DNA of 64,000 nt, from assembly GCF_000454725.1 (NCBI RefSeq), contig NZ_APJW01000003.1, forward strand, positions 124,001 through 188,000. The letters are read 5' to 3'. The notes beneath the pieces are model-generated. The model saw only the letters and a program-made list of their open reading frames with translations, did not search any database and was not told the origin of the DNA. Positions within the stretch are counted from its first letter, which is position 1. Every line of letters begins with the position of its first letter. The DNA is from Chlamydia ibidis 10-1398/6 (GTDB lineage Bacteria; Chlamydiota; Chlamydiia; Chlamydiales; Chlamydiaceae). A program made the translations under genes and the position numbers. Positions 18,589 through 29,300 of this stretch are shown one piece after another.

Positions 18589-21048
18589 TTACTTTTTATC
18601 TTTAGAGGATGTTTCTAATTCTTCTTCTTCAGACAAAGCCAATAATCTGCCTCTAGACGATGGGGTTTCCAAAATAGACGGTTGTGCTGCTATTGCTCCA
18701 AGAGATCCTCTAGTTTGCTGTATTTGTAAGCTCAATGCTTCTAACTGTCTACTTTGAGATTCGATTACTTGAGCTTGAGAATGAATAGTAGCTGTATCCT
18801 TCTGACATTCTAACTCTAGTTGTTCTATTTTCTGCTGCAACTCTAGTTGTAATTTGCCAAGCTCTTCTTGTGATTGTTTAAGCTGATCTTTCAATGATGC
18901 CAACTCATTATTAGCTTGTACTAATTCTGCTTCGGCTAGAGTACTTCTGAACCCAGACACATCGGTTCTGGAATAATGCGAAGTACCTCGCTTAATAGCC
19001 TCTAATTTCTCTTTATCTTTTACAAGCTTTTCTAAATCAGAACCAGCTTGTTTTTTCAACTTAGATTCAAAGCTACCGAGAACGTCTTCATAAAGAGATA
19101 GCGTAAATTTCAACTTGGTTACTTCTTGAGAAGCATCATCTAGTTGTTTTTGAATAGAGGCATTTCTTTGTTCAGAAGAATGAATTTGACGCTCTAAAGA
19201 TACCTTATCTGCGCTAGAACGTGTGGCCATATCCGTTTGAGTTGCTAATTGATTCTTTAATAACATGCTTTCTCTTCTAGCCTCATCCACCTGTTGCTGT
19301 AGATCATTAGCTTTTGATTCAGCAGCAACAAGTTTATCAGAGAGTTCTTTTTGTAAAGCTTGATTCTTAGCAGCTATATTTTCATAAGCTTGCTTATTCT
19401 CGTCGATCTTCTTTTCCATCCGAGATTCTGCTGTCTTGGACTGTTTTTCAACATCTTTTAGAAACTCTGTTAGTTTTGTAGTTAACTCAGCCTGTTGACT
19501 TTGTTGTGTCTGTTCGACTAATTTAGCTTTCTTTCCTAGATCATCTAAACCAGCCTGAAATGCCGAACGGGCAAGATCTAATCTTCTTGCAAAATTCTCC
19601 TCTACTTTTTTCTTAGCAGACATATAAGACTGTTCTTCTAGTAACCGAATTTCTTCAAGTTCTTTTACTCGTTGACGCAAGATATCTATTTCATAATGCA
19701 GATTACGAGCAACTTGTACTTCTTTTGTTAAATCCTTAATTTTCAAGCTTGCTTTGTTAAAATCTGATTGCGACCTAGTAATTATCGCTTCTAGTTCTGC
19801 TTTATCTGAAGAACTTAACTGCTTAGAATTTGCCAGTTCCTTTTCTAATTGTGCTATCTTACTGGCACGTTCCTGAAGAGTCTGCGCAAGGGCTTTCTTC
19901 TCTTCTTCTAAATTAAGAATTCTACATTCAAGAACACGACGTTGTTTCTCTTCTTTGAGCTTTTGAATATCTGCATTTAATTTAGCAGCTATATGATCAC
20001 GAGATTTTTCTATTTCGAGGATTGTAGCTGCATGGGACGTTTCCAAATCCTTCTTAGAAAGAAGTAAAGCTTCTAATTGAGCGGTTAGCTCTAGAATAGT
20101 AGCTTGATTAGAAGATCCTTGTGTTTGTAAATCTTGAATTTCTTTTTTTAACTCTATTTCCTTCTCGGCAATCTGTTTTAATTTTGTATTTATTTCTAAC
20201 AGATATAACTCTAAAAATTGAATTTTAGCTTTATAAATAGAAATCTGTTTCTTTAATGCATCAATGACTAATTTGTAAGCAGGCAACACATTTCGAAAAC
20301 TTATACTATTTTCCTCTTTGGAAAGGTTAGTATCAACAGAATTAAATTCCAAAAATGCTTCCTGATATTTTCCTGCTTTATCTTCTAGAGCATTACGACA
20401 AGTGACTAACTCAGTTTGTAAACGTGCCCATGCTGCAACATCTATCGAAACACCAGTGACACGTGCTTCTGACTCTATCTGTGTTTGCAAACGAATCTTT
20501 TCCGTAACTGTACTCAATAAGCTGCGTTGTGTGAAATATTCCTGGCTCTCCTTTTGGAGTTTCTCACGTGCTTCTTTCTTTTGTTTTGCCAAGGCAGCAT
20601 GTTTATCACATGATTGATGATACTCCTGCAAAGCCATGTCCAGTTGCCGTTGTGTCTCTGTAATTTCTGCTTCGCATTCAGCTATCTGTTGATCAAGCTC
20701 TAAGAGCTTATTTTCACTACAAATTGATGCAATCTCGCGTTGTATGTTTCCATGTATGGCAGATAAATAAGCATTACCAATAGCTTGCAAGGATCTAGAA
20801 ATTATCAAAGATAACAACAAACCTAGAGCAATTACTGCGCTTGCAAGTGCACAAGTATATAATGGGCAACCCACCCCAGAAAAAAGAACTATTCCAGAAA
20901 TACCTGCAGCTAAAACTACGACGCAAACTATTGATGCAATTAAATTAGCAACACGCCGCACCTTTGAACTTATCGATTCTAAAATAACATTAGATTTTTT
21001 CCCTTCTTGAATACTTGTAGAACAACATGCAGAACATGACAAAAACAT
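18589..21048 (-). CDS. Large coiled-coil protein with N-terminal bilobed hydrophobic domain (Inc-like)
   Basis: This 819-aa protein starts with a Cys-rich head (MFLSCSACC), then a hairpin of two hydrophobic helices at about residues 35-60 and 64-87. After that it is almost wholly heptad-rich coiled coil (Gln, Glu, Lys, Leu, Ala) to an acidic/serine tail (SEEEELETSSKDKK). The start has GAGAAAG seven bases upstream. Inc proteins pair such a membrane hairpin with cytosolic coiled coils that engage host trafficking factors; an Inc role is inferred from that profile only. It is the longest of the cluster. I do not recognise a specific named orthologue. Confidence 0.8.
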   Translation of the reverse strand: MFLSCSACCSTSIQEGKKSNVILESISSKVRRVANLIASIVCVVVLAAGISGIVLFSGVGCPLYTCALASAVIALGLLLSLIISRSLQAIGNAYLSAIHGNIQREIASICSENKLLELDQQIAECEAEITETQRQLDMALQEYHQSCDKHAALAKQKKEAREKLQKESQEYFTQRSLLSTVTEKIRLQTQIESEARVTGVSIDVAAWARLQTELVTCRNALEDKAGKYQEAFLEFNSVDTNLSKEENSISFRNVLPAYKLVIDALKKQISIYKAKIQFLELYLLEINTKLKQIAEKEIELKKEIQDLQTQGSSNQATILELTAQLEALLLSKKDLETSHAATILEIEKSRDHIAAKLNADIQKLKEEKQRRVLECRILNLEEEKKALAQTLQERASKIAQLEKELANSKQLSSSDKAELEAIITRSQSDFNKASLKIKDLTKEVQVARNLHYEIDILRQRVKELEEIRLLEEQSYMSAKKKVEENFARRLDLARSAFQAGLDDLGKKAKLVEQTQQSQQAELTTKLTEFLKDVEKQSKTAESRMEKKIDENKQAYENIAAKNQALQKELSDKLVAAESKANDLQQQVDEARRESMLLKNQLATQTDMATRSSADKVSLERQIHSSEQRNASIQKQLDDASQEVTKLKFTLSLYEDVLGSFESKLKKQAGSDLEKLVKDKEKLEAIKRGTSHYSRTDVSGFRSTLAEAELVQANNELASLKDQLKQSQEELGKLQLELQQKIEQLELECQKDTATIHSQAQVIESQSRQLEALSLQIQQTRGSLGAIAAQPSILETPSSRGRLLALSEEEELETSSKDKK

Positions 21049-21266
21049 AACTTTCTCACTAACAGTATCTAAAAACTGAAAGATATTAAAAATTTGTCGT
21101 GCTTTTATGCAAGAATAATAGAAAAAATTTTAATATATTCTAGGTTGAAATTCAGTATCTTATGCTGATTACGCACCTTGCCAACTGGAAACTTTGTACA
21201 AACTGCCGATTACGTAAATATCAAAAAACGAGTAGGCCATAAATCCGATCCGTTTTACCTCCCCAA

Positions 21267-21914
21267 CTAGTTATGAGAAACTCGACTCTGCTCTACTTGT
21301 TGCCTCAACAAATCGATTTCTTCTTGCATTGCTTGTACTTTTCTAGATAACCTAGATTTTTCTCGACTACTTAGGTCTAGATCAATCTTATAAGATAGAA
21401 TCATTTCACTTATTTCTTCGATGTAACTTTCATATGCCTGTATATCTTTCGTACTCTTATGCATAAGTTCTTCCAATTCGCTACTGGCATCTTCTAACTC
21501 CTCCATAAGAACAGAAAGTCTTTTTTCTAGGTGTTGATTATCAGTCAGTAATTTTACGTTCTCTGACTTAAAAGAAGAATTATCCAATCTCAATGTGTTA
21601 ATTTCAGATAAAAGTTCTTTCTTCACTAAGCTATCTTGCTCACATAACTTTTTACTCTCCTCGGCGTAATGAATGAGTAGGAATGATATTAATAAAGAAG
21701 TTATGGAAGAGATAATCAATCCACTCATTACTAACACTAAAGCTGTAGGAATAGAAGATGCAAACATTACTGTAGACGCTATGGCCACGCCTGCAAAAAC
21801 TATGTTTATCATTACACCAATCCTGCGCAAGAAAATATAAGGAGGATTGAGACAAGGAAAGTACACTACATTGTCAACACGCGCTCCAGAAGAGGTAATT
21901 GATGAAAGGGTCAT
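21267..21914 (-). CDS. Inc-like coiled-coil membrane protein, 215 aa
   Basis: A polar N-terminus of about 30 residues is followed by two hydrophobic helices (about 33-55 and 58-84). From about residue 88 to the end there is a continuous coiled coil with leucine heptads (KKELLSEINTLRLDNSS, EKRLSVLMEELEDASSE). This is the Inc/TMH layout of its neighbours, so I infer inclusion-membrane targeting with a cytosolic coiled coil. No strong ribosome-binding site precedes the ATG. It lies 218 bases upstream of the 819-aa gene in the same direction. No named homologue recognised. Confidence 0.75.
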   Translation of the reverse strand: MTLSSITSSGARVDNVVYFPCLNPPYIFLRRIGVMINIVFAGVAIASTVMFASSIPTALVLVMSGLIISSITSLLISFLLIHYAEESKKLCEQDSLVKKELLSEINTLRLDNSSFKSENVKLLTDNQHLEKRLSVLMEELEDASSELEELMHKSTKDIQAYESYIEEISEMILSYKIDLDLSSREKSRLSRKVQAMQEEIDLLRQQVEQSRVSHN

Positions 21915-22090
21915 AGATATACCAGATGATGCAAAATACCTGAAGTATTGTGCGTATATTCCCTGTTAACAACAAGATCTTTTATCCTTAAAGTAGAGAC
22001 ACTTGCAGGCAATATCCATAAACCAATATATGATATAAACTATCATTTCATGAAGGAGGATCGAATATTACAAAAATATTCCCAAAGCTG

Positions 22091-22291
22091 TTATTTTTCT
22101 GATAATATATCCTCCCAAATATAGTTTGGGATCTCTTTTCGTTCCCTAATGGCACACAAATAGATGTAAAAATTTGCTCTAATCTCTGCATATTCTAAAT
22201 CACTAACATACCAAGAAGTATTTTTGACTTTTACATTCCTTACTAAATTGTCTAGGTATCTTATGAAAATCTCTCCTCTAGAATCCGTCAC
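22091..22291 (-). CDS. Doubtful small ORF, 66 aa
   Basis: A GTG-started 66-codon frame, rich in Tyr, Glu and Arg, without membrane segments. Its first 29 bases run antisense to the start of the inc-like gene at 22263. The frame also stays open upstream of the GTG because it is antisense to a membrane-helix coding sequence, which often produces such open frames. I see no good ribosome-binding site. It could be a small orphan gene or a chance ORF. Confidence 0.25.
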   Translation of the reverse strand: MTDSRGEIFIRYLDNLVRNVKVKNTSWYVSDLEYAEIRANFYIYLCAIRERKEIPNYIWEDILSEK

Positions 22292-23016
22292 TACATCTCC
22301 GATAATTGCGCATTCATCACCTCTTTCTTTGTCTCTCCTGGCCTGTGGAATTATCTCGGCGTTACAAATACTTACTTTTTTTTTTAGGATTTTCCGAAGT
22401 TCTTTCTAGCCCATTGATTGCGCTGTTTGCGAGCTCCATTATTTTAAGCATCATCATTTTTACACTAACTGCCTACTATCTTGGTGCATATAAAACCAAG
22501 ATAGCCTGCCAACTTGCCATGCTCGAGAATGGCCAGGGAAATACAAATCTACAGTCACAATTATCAACTATTCTCTCTCAGCAAAAAGAATGTCAGCAAC
22601 AGCTGATTGGTAAAGAAAATGAACTCCAAACTTTGAAAAAGACGACAAAACTACATGAAACAGCACAAGAAAAGTGGTTTGCCCGAGCTCGCTGGCTAGA
22701 AAAAACCAATGCTTATCTAAAACATATCAACCTACAATTGAATGAAGTAGTAGAGGAACAAGAAATCAGAATGGTGTCTGCGAATATACAGCTGGAAAAA
22801 TTGTCCCAATCTATTGACACAATCAACCATAAGCGTGAAGAAGAGAAAAAGGAAATAACCCTACAATGGGCATACCTACAAGAAACCTTACAATCTTTAC
22901 AAACAGAATTGACAGGAAAATGTTTAGAGCTTGATCAAGCTCGGCAAACTATCGATACTCTTAACTTAAAAATCAAAGAGTTTGAACAAAAGAAGGAAGA
23001 TTCGCAGGAAAAATGA
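22263..23016 (+). CDS. Inc-like coiled-coil gene split by a T10 tract (phase-variable or frameshifted)
   Basis: Two overlapping plus-strand frames together make one Inc-type protein. Frame 1 starts at the ATG at 22263 (TAGG seven bases upstream) and encodes a polar head plus a first hydrophobic helix (SLSLLACGIISALQILTFF), then stops at about 22409. Frame 2 opens within the T10 run at 22376-22385 and continues with a second helix (SSPLIALFASSIILSIIIF) and a long coiled coil to 23016. Removing one T joins them as LTFFLGFSE, giving 250 aa with the two-helix hairpin. As written, the upstream frame is truncated to 48 aa. The only start for frame 2 alone is a TTG at 22306, whose preceding residues look out of frame. 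It may be slipped-strand phase variation, transcriptional slippage, or a decayed gene. Confidence 0.7.
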
Positions 23017-23088
23017 AACAAATTCCGAAACTACAAGCGCCCCAATCATAATTAGACGAATAAAACATTCAAACTCACGTTACAATTA

Positions 23089-24387
23089 CTAAAAAGCAAG
23101 AAGCACGCCCATCTTATAAAGAAGATAGGTGATAGCTTCTTCTTTCAACTCATAATTTTCATTATAGAAGCACTCTGTTAGTATTTCAGCAACAGATGCT
23201 CCTGAGAGGCCCGTCTCACGAGCAACTATTTCGCTCAGATAAGTGCGAATGCTTGTTTGGATGCTTGCTTCTGCAGATAGGAATGCTGAATAAACAAAAT
23301 ATACAATCGCAGACCTTGATCGACTATAATCCTTAAGGAAACGATTTGCAAGCGTGTAATAATCTCGTAGATACCTTGGCAAACTAGAAGTTTGTCGCAG
23401 GGTTAAAGAGGATAAGTTTTCAGATATGTGTACGGTGTTTAAGCCTAATTGCTTTCCGTACTCTTTCTTAACCCCATTGATCTGATGCCAGTCATGTGAC
23501 TCACCCAAGCTTAACTGTTTTCCCAAAAGGATCTCTTCCTTCACCATCTGCAACCAAATAAGAAGCTGTTCTTCTGCCGAATTTCCTTTACTATAAAATC
23601 TGTGAGTAACTCGAAATATTGATTCTGCCCAAGTAGGAACACACACTTCAGAATATGAAGAAATTTCATCTAGACCTTGTCGTTTTTTATCCTGAGGAAT
23701 GCTGCTATCTAAAAGAGCTATATGCAAGGAGTTAAGAAAAACTGGCAAAGTATTTCTATCGGGATGAGAATTGTCATACTTAGATGTTAATTCAGAAAAA
23801 TAATCTTTAATTTTTTGCCATCCTGGATTCCACGCACCAAGATCACAAATACACTTTTCTAAACTAAGAAAATCGCATTCGGTTTCCGCAGAAGCATTAG
23901 TCAAACAATTAAAAAATTCAGCTCCTTGGGGAGCTAAACTCAAAGCCGATGGTGACATACAAGTCACGAATTCTGATTTGAGAAGGAAGTTAAGAATAGC
24001 GCTTTTATTCCAGGTAAGTGCATTCTGCTCGTTTTTGAACTTACCCAACTGTAGAAGCTCCAGATGCTTTTCACTTTTGTTAACAGAACATAATAAACTC
24101 AAACCAAGAAATAGGAGTTTAACAGGGAGTAATAAGAAACAAATTACTGCAGATAAAGCTAAAGACAAGGAAATAATAACCATCTGTAACAGCAAGCAAA
24201 TTTTTATTGTTCCGCAACATGAAACCAAAGAACATAATACTAAACTAAGACGAGCAAAAATATTAGAGAGGGCCATGGAAGAGTATACTTCTGCAATACA
24301 GTGTCCCAGACTACCTGTACGGTAATTGACAGCATATTTTGATATATTTAAATCTAAAGATGCATTCCTACTCTCGTCAACGCGCAT
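23089..24387 (-). CDS. Membrane-anchored Chlamydia-specific protein, 432 aa, putative effector
   Basis: I start this at the ATG at 24387, which has AAGGG five bases upstream, rather than a TTG 14 codons earlier. A polar head of about 35 residues is followed by a long hydrophobic region (about 38-100, with SCCGTIKICLLL and SLSLALSAVICFLLLPVKLL). Then comes a soluble C-terminal domain of about 330 residues that is not coiled coil. It includes DFLSLEKCICDLGAWNPGW, SSYSEVCVPTWAES and ESHDWHQINGVK. It may belong to a Chlamydia-restricted DUF1539/DUF1548-type family, which I recall only vaguely. The globular domain behind a membrane anchor suggests an Inc-type or enzymatic effector. Function unknown. 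Confidence 0.75.
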   Translation of the reverse strand: MRVDESRNASLDLNISKYAVNYRTGSLGHCIAEVYSSMALSNIFARLSLVLCSLVSCCGTIKICLLLQMVIISLSLALSAVICFLLLPVKLLFLGLSLLCSVNKSEKHLELLQLGKFKNEQNALTWNKSAILNFLLKSEFVTCMSPSALSLAPQGAEFFNCLTNASAETECDFLSLEKCICDLGAWNPGWQKIKDYFSELTSKYDNSHPDRNTLPVFLNSLHIALLDSSIPQDKKRQGLDEISSYSEVCVPTWAESIFRVTHRFYSKGNSAEEQLLIWLQMVKEEILLGKQLSLGESHDWHQINGVKKEYGKQLGLNTVHISENLSSLTLRQTSSLPRYLRDYYTLANRFLKDYSRSRSAIVYFVYSAFLSAEASIQTSIRTYLSEIVARETGLSGASVAEILTECFYNENYELKEEAITYLLYKMGVLLAF

Positions 24388-24921
24388 AATATCCCTTGTC
24401 AATACATAACTGAACAAGGCTAACTTCAAGGCAGTTCGTTAAACTTAGGAAGTTTTTCTTGCTTAGAAACATATATATTTTAGCAAATGAAAAATAAAAA
24501 TATTTTTAACAATTGTCTAATTATAATCTGTAAAGTGCCACTCTTCACGAAAATTAACTGTTACAAATATTTATCCAAGACATTGTATAAGTTTTCGGAT
24601 TTTAATTATAGACTACAAAAAACAACAGAAACTTTAGTTCTTAAAAATAAATAAGATGCTATTTTTTAAAATTTGGAAATTATAGGTGAACTTGTGCCAA
24701 TTATATAAAAATCCCTCTCTGCAGAAGAAGAGAAACTCGTTAATAAATTTTGAAGTATCTAATTTCTAACCACGCAACAGAAAGAAGTGGAGCAAACTAC
24801 GAGAATAGGCAGTGTATCTAATAACACCCTTTTAAAATTCTCAGATTACTTTCTGGGAATTAGTGACAAAACTAAGGATAGTTAAAACAACAATTGGCCT
24901 CTGCACCTTGATAGGACGATC
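24388..24921. other. AT-rich intergenic region
   Basis: Over 500 bases between two minus-strand genes. Very AT-rich, with no ORF of useful length, no RNA gene and no strong hairpin that I can see. It should hold the promoter of the 432-aa gene and the end of the next transcript. The length is large for a chlamydial genome and could include decayed sequence. Confidence 0.5.
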
Positions 24922-25887
24922 TTAAACATCATCCATAGAGATACTGTCAACGTCTTTCAGCGTACTCTCAGTATCTTCAGATAAGCGTTCTATTTCTTCA
25001 GTAAGTTCTGTAATTTTAGTATTAGCGTGTATGAGCTCCTCTCGTAAAGAAAACACAAGCTCTTCTCCAGATTCAAGAATTTGGTCTTCCAAATTGTGAA
25101 TGTCTAGAATAGTGAAATCTCTTGCCTTATCTTCATATAAACTCTTTGCTTGTTTCCTCAATAGGGGATCGTCTATACGCAATTTGTTCAATCTCTCTAC
25201 TCTTAGATTGTTCGTAAGAATTAGAAAATCTAGCACCTCACTTTCCATCAAATAGACCTGATGGGAATCAACACAACTATCGATCTTATTCAGAGTACTC
25301 TCGATTTTATCAGAAAGCTCTGTATTTAAATACCCTACACGAGATAATCGTTCCGCTCTGCGTTTCTCTAACTTGATATGTTCTCGGGCATTCTTTTCTA
25401 ACTTCTTAACAAACGCCATCCTATTCATATTTTGCACTGAGAACTCATTTGCTTCTTCATAACTTTCAAGTACACTTCGTAACCTAACTATCTCTTCATT
25501 GCTTTTACACAGCTCTTCTTGAAGATCTCTTTGTATATCAATAGCTGGTGCAGACACAATCGTAGACTCTCCAGAAGTAGTGATAGGACAATCTGTGGAT
25601 GAATCTACCCTACTCGTACAATCTGATACCATCATCATAGATCTAGGAGGATTCATCACAAGTCCCTCTAAATAACCGACTCTGCCATGTTGTAGTAGAT
25701 TAACTATCGACATCAAGATTAGAGATAACACACATGTACTCAAAAGACAGTAACTAAATGGTCCCAATAGAGAACTGTAAATCATTAATTCCAAAAATAG
25801 CAGAACCATAGCCACCGCTGATGTCACTAATGCAACGACATTAGAAATTAAACGAATCTTACTATGGAGAAAGTCACAAGTATACAT
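24922..25887 (-). CDS. Inc-like coiled-coil membrane protein, about 321 aa
   Basis: Two hydrophobic helices near residues 13-37 and 42-65 are followed by a short polar stretch, a Ser/Thr-rich linker (CTSRVDSSTDCPITTSGEST) and a long coiled-coil region (from about residue 115), ending in an acidic tail (LKDVDSISMDDV). I use the ATG at 25887; a GTG 13 codons upstream (25926) is as plausible because neither has a strong ribosome-binding site. The profile matches Inc/TMH proteins. It is the member of the cluster closest to pmpD. No named homologue recognised. Confidence 0.72.
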   Translation of the reverse strand: MYTCDFLHSKIRLISNVVALVTSAVAMVLLFLELMIYSSLLGPFSYCLLSTCVLSLILMSIVNLLQHGRVGYLEGLVMNPPRSMMMVSDCTSRVDSSTDCPITTSGESTIVSAPAIDIQRDLQEELCKSNEEIVRLRSVLESYEEANEFSVQNMNRMAFVKKLEKNAREHIKLEKRRAERLSRVGYLNTELSDKIESTLNKIDSCVDSHQVYLMESEVLDFLILTNNLRVERLNKLRIDDPLLRKQAKSLYEDKARDFTILDIHNLEDQILESGEELVFSLREELIHANTKITELTEEIERLSEDTESTLKDVDSISMDDV

Positions 25888-26249
25888 TTCTCTTGTGATA
25901 TCAAAATAAATTACTTTAGTTAACACGGAAACTTCAAAAATAAAAGAGTGACGATAATACGACTACCGCCACACAAACAAAGATGGATAACAATAGTCTA
26001 ACGAGATCCTAACAAGGCTATCTTCAGTAACAAACCAAAACAACAAAAGCGTTTCAATACACTCAAGCGACATTGGTCTATAAATATAGTGCGCGGCTAG
26101 TATTCCATACACTACTACATTTTCTGCAAAGAGAATTTATAGAAAATCCGGGAACTTAGAAGATAGACAATTAGATGATCTAACTATTTCCAATGATACA
26201 CATGTCATGCGAAGAATTTCCTAAAAAAACGACGCATATATGCAAGGGG
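25888..26249. other. Intergenic region downstream of pmpD
   Basis: About 360 bases between the pmpD terminator and the inc-like gene. AT-rich, probably containing the promoter of that gene on the minus strand. No ORF or RNA gene is visible. Confidence 0.5.
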
Positions 26250-26280
26250 AAAAAAGCGAGGAATATGTCCACTTCCTCGC
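26250..26280 (-). terminator. Rho-independent terminator of pmpD
   Basis: GCGAGGAA (26256-26263) pairs with TTCCTCGC (26273-26280), 8 bp with a 9-base loop. The minus strand then reads six T's. It lies about 27 bases past the pmpD stop. Confidence 0.82.
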
Positions 26281-26306
26281 TAATATCTTAAAGAATCCTT
26301 ACGATA

Positions 26307-29300
26307 TTAAAAAATTAAACGTATTCCACCATTAACATCATAGGAAACAGAATGTTCTCTCCATTCATATGTAAATCCTAAGTACGTACTGAAGTAAGAG
26401 TTCCATTCGGTGTCATTACTAAACTGTGCTCGACATATCTTTCTAGATACATCTGAAGCAACACCAGCCCATGAATAGGATGCTGTAGGCAAACTAACAA
26501 CAACGGGAGGTTGTCGACGGTATACATCTAAAGCATAAGATAAACTTAAACTGTTCACTTCAGAACGTTGTCCTCGAGCATAACTATGCTCCAGAGTAAT
26601 TCCCACAGGTACAGATATATTTTGTAGTCTACCAGAAGAGAAAGATCTTGATTCGCTACCTACCTCTCTGATCTCTGGAAGATCCACGTATATATATTCC
26701 ACCTCAGCAAACGGGACAAATGCTGAAACGATAGAAGAGACAAACTTACGCGGGTTAAGAAGATAGCGATAATCGACACGAGCATCAGCCAAAACACCAT
26801 GACTTTCCCAAGACGCAGAAGATTTGCCTAAAGATTCATACCTAGTCGAGAGATTATTTTGCACATTGCTATAGATCAAACTACCCTTCAAGAACCAACG
26901 ACCAGCTAGAATCCCGATATATCCGGATCCCAAATACCCTATTTGGTCACTTCGAGAGGTATAGGATTGACTATCTGTATAACCGAAAAATTGCGAGAAG
27001 CTTCCACCAATTAAAAAATCTTCTATTAACTGAGTGTCTAAGCCAACAGCATAGCCTCCAGAGCGATGAGTAAAGCCATCTATATCACAAATGTTGGCAC
27101 AATTTATAAAGGACCCTATTCCAGCCCCCCAAAGATTAGTCGAGTAATCAAACTCCATCCTTTGAGCCGTAACATTATGTAGTAGTTGCTGATGTTTTAA
27201 AGAACGTAAATCCCCACATTGTCCCCATAGAGTGTTCAATACCAAAGAGCCACTTTTCTCTGGATTTAAATGATAACCCGTTGGCTTCCAACCAATTACA
27301 AGTCGACCATTAACAACCTCAGCCTCAGACCATACTCCTGAATGACCATAGGTATTCGAAGTAATAGGAGGAACAGAAACCTGTACGTCTATTTTCTCTA
27401 ACTCTGGATCATTCATCGGCATCTCACTAGAACCGGATACAGATTGAAAAGATATTAACGGGATATTACGCTCACAGTTCAATAATTCATGATTCTCATA
27501 CCCTATACCACCTGTATCAACAAGAACCAAATTTAAAGATCCAGAACCTATTTTTGTTCCCTTAGGAACTACAATAGTAGGAGGCAAAGGTTGCTTATTT
27601 TCAGTATCTCCAACAAATGAAGAAAGATCTATTTCCACAGTATTAATATCTAAAAGTAATTCCGGATCAAAACCATCTTTTTTAGGTTCTATAGTCACAG
27701 CATGTAAACCGGTTTTATCTACACTAGAAGAGGAAATATGAACTTTAGGTGTGTCCCTAAGGTCCATAATCCGAAAAGTAGTACCTGCGGATAATAGTAA
27801 TTCGCTTCCTCTTTGCTGCTTGAAACCAGCTAGCCAAAGCTGGGCACCATTAGACAAAGAAAGTACCCCCTGCTCTAAAACGGCAACTTGAGGAATCTTA
27901 GAAGTATGTTCAGAAAAACATACTGACCCAAGATGATTCCCAGAACTTTTACTATTGAAAACTAGAGTAGGATTGTCCAGAAGACTCGTGCCCTGAGCTT
28001 CACTAGACCGCAACGTCAGTGATTCATAGTTAATCGCATCTTCGATTCGGACACTGTGACCTTTTTCTGCGGATAATTCTTGAATGAGTGAAGACGTACC
28101 AGCTAGATAAATAGCATCAGATTCTCTCAAACCGTTAGTATTCCCTGAGAAAACTACATCTCCTCCCTTCGCCCGGACTGAAACAGTTCCATGTTCAGAG
28201 ATCTTAATTGCTCCACCATTTCTAGCAACATTATTGTAGAACATCACAGAACCCAAGTTATCAGTAACTAATAGATTCTGTGTATGAATCGCACCTCCAC
28301 CACACGAACTATTCATAGGAGCTTGAGAAATAGAAACAGAATTACCGGAGAAGACCACATTACCTTTGTTCCCAGCAATCCTAACTAAAGTCCCTTCATC
28401 AGAAATTGAACGGGATGAATTGTCATCGCCAACTAGATACCCAGTAAGGATCGCACCTCCGAACCCTTCTGAAAAATTGTTCATAAAAAGGACATTTTTT
28501 TCATTTCCTTCAATAGAGACCGTTTTCCCTGCAAGAATTGCTCCTCCTCCAGAAGAAAATGCTATGCGATCATGTGACTCTTCTAAACGATCACTATAAT
28601 ATAATTCACCAACAGCTAAATTGTCCTTGAAAACGACATCTGCATGATTATCGATAATATATACAGAAGATTTAGGAGACGATAGGGCTCCTCCTACACC
28701 ATTCGTACTATTAAAGGAAAACAGCACATCACCCATGTTATTACTGACAGAGATGGGGGCCTCTGAAGCACACACAGCCCCGCCAGATAGTTTTGCAATG
28801 TTACGAGAAAATTCTGTGTTATGGTTACTGGATATGTTTACTTCAGATCCAAGAATCGCACCTCCACACATCTTCTCTCCAGAAGCATAGTTATTAGTGA
28901 AGGCGATATCTTTGTTATCTGATATTTTAACATTGTTTGATCCGTATAGTGCTCCTCCTCCAGAAGATAAACAATTGTTCTTGATACCTTCCACGAGAAT
29001 TACACTATTATCCGAAAAGTAAACTTTTCCCATGTTGCCCGAAATATCAACATTTTTGGAAAAAATAGCTCCCCCTCCATAAGTTCCAGAAATTACCGTG
29101 CCTAAAGTAGATTGCCTTTGTTCAGATAGTTCATTAGAAGAAGGATGCGTTACTGGCGTGGGCTCCGTCTTAGGAGTGCATGCATTAACGGAAGAATGAA
29201 GAAGATCAGCATCAGATTTATCTAAGGAGATTTCCTCCTCTGCGGAGTTACGAACACACGCTTCAGGCGATAGCTCTAACTTATTATAAGTAAAGCGTAC

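Noticed and set aside
22224..22409. 61-codon ORF as an independent small gene
   Set aside because: Its best start is the ATG at 22263 and its content is the first helix of the frameshifted inc-like gene; it is reported as part of that gene.
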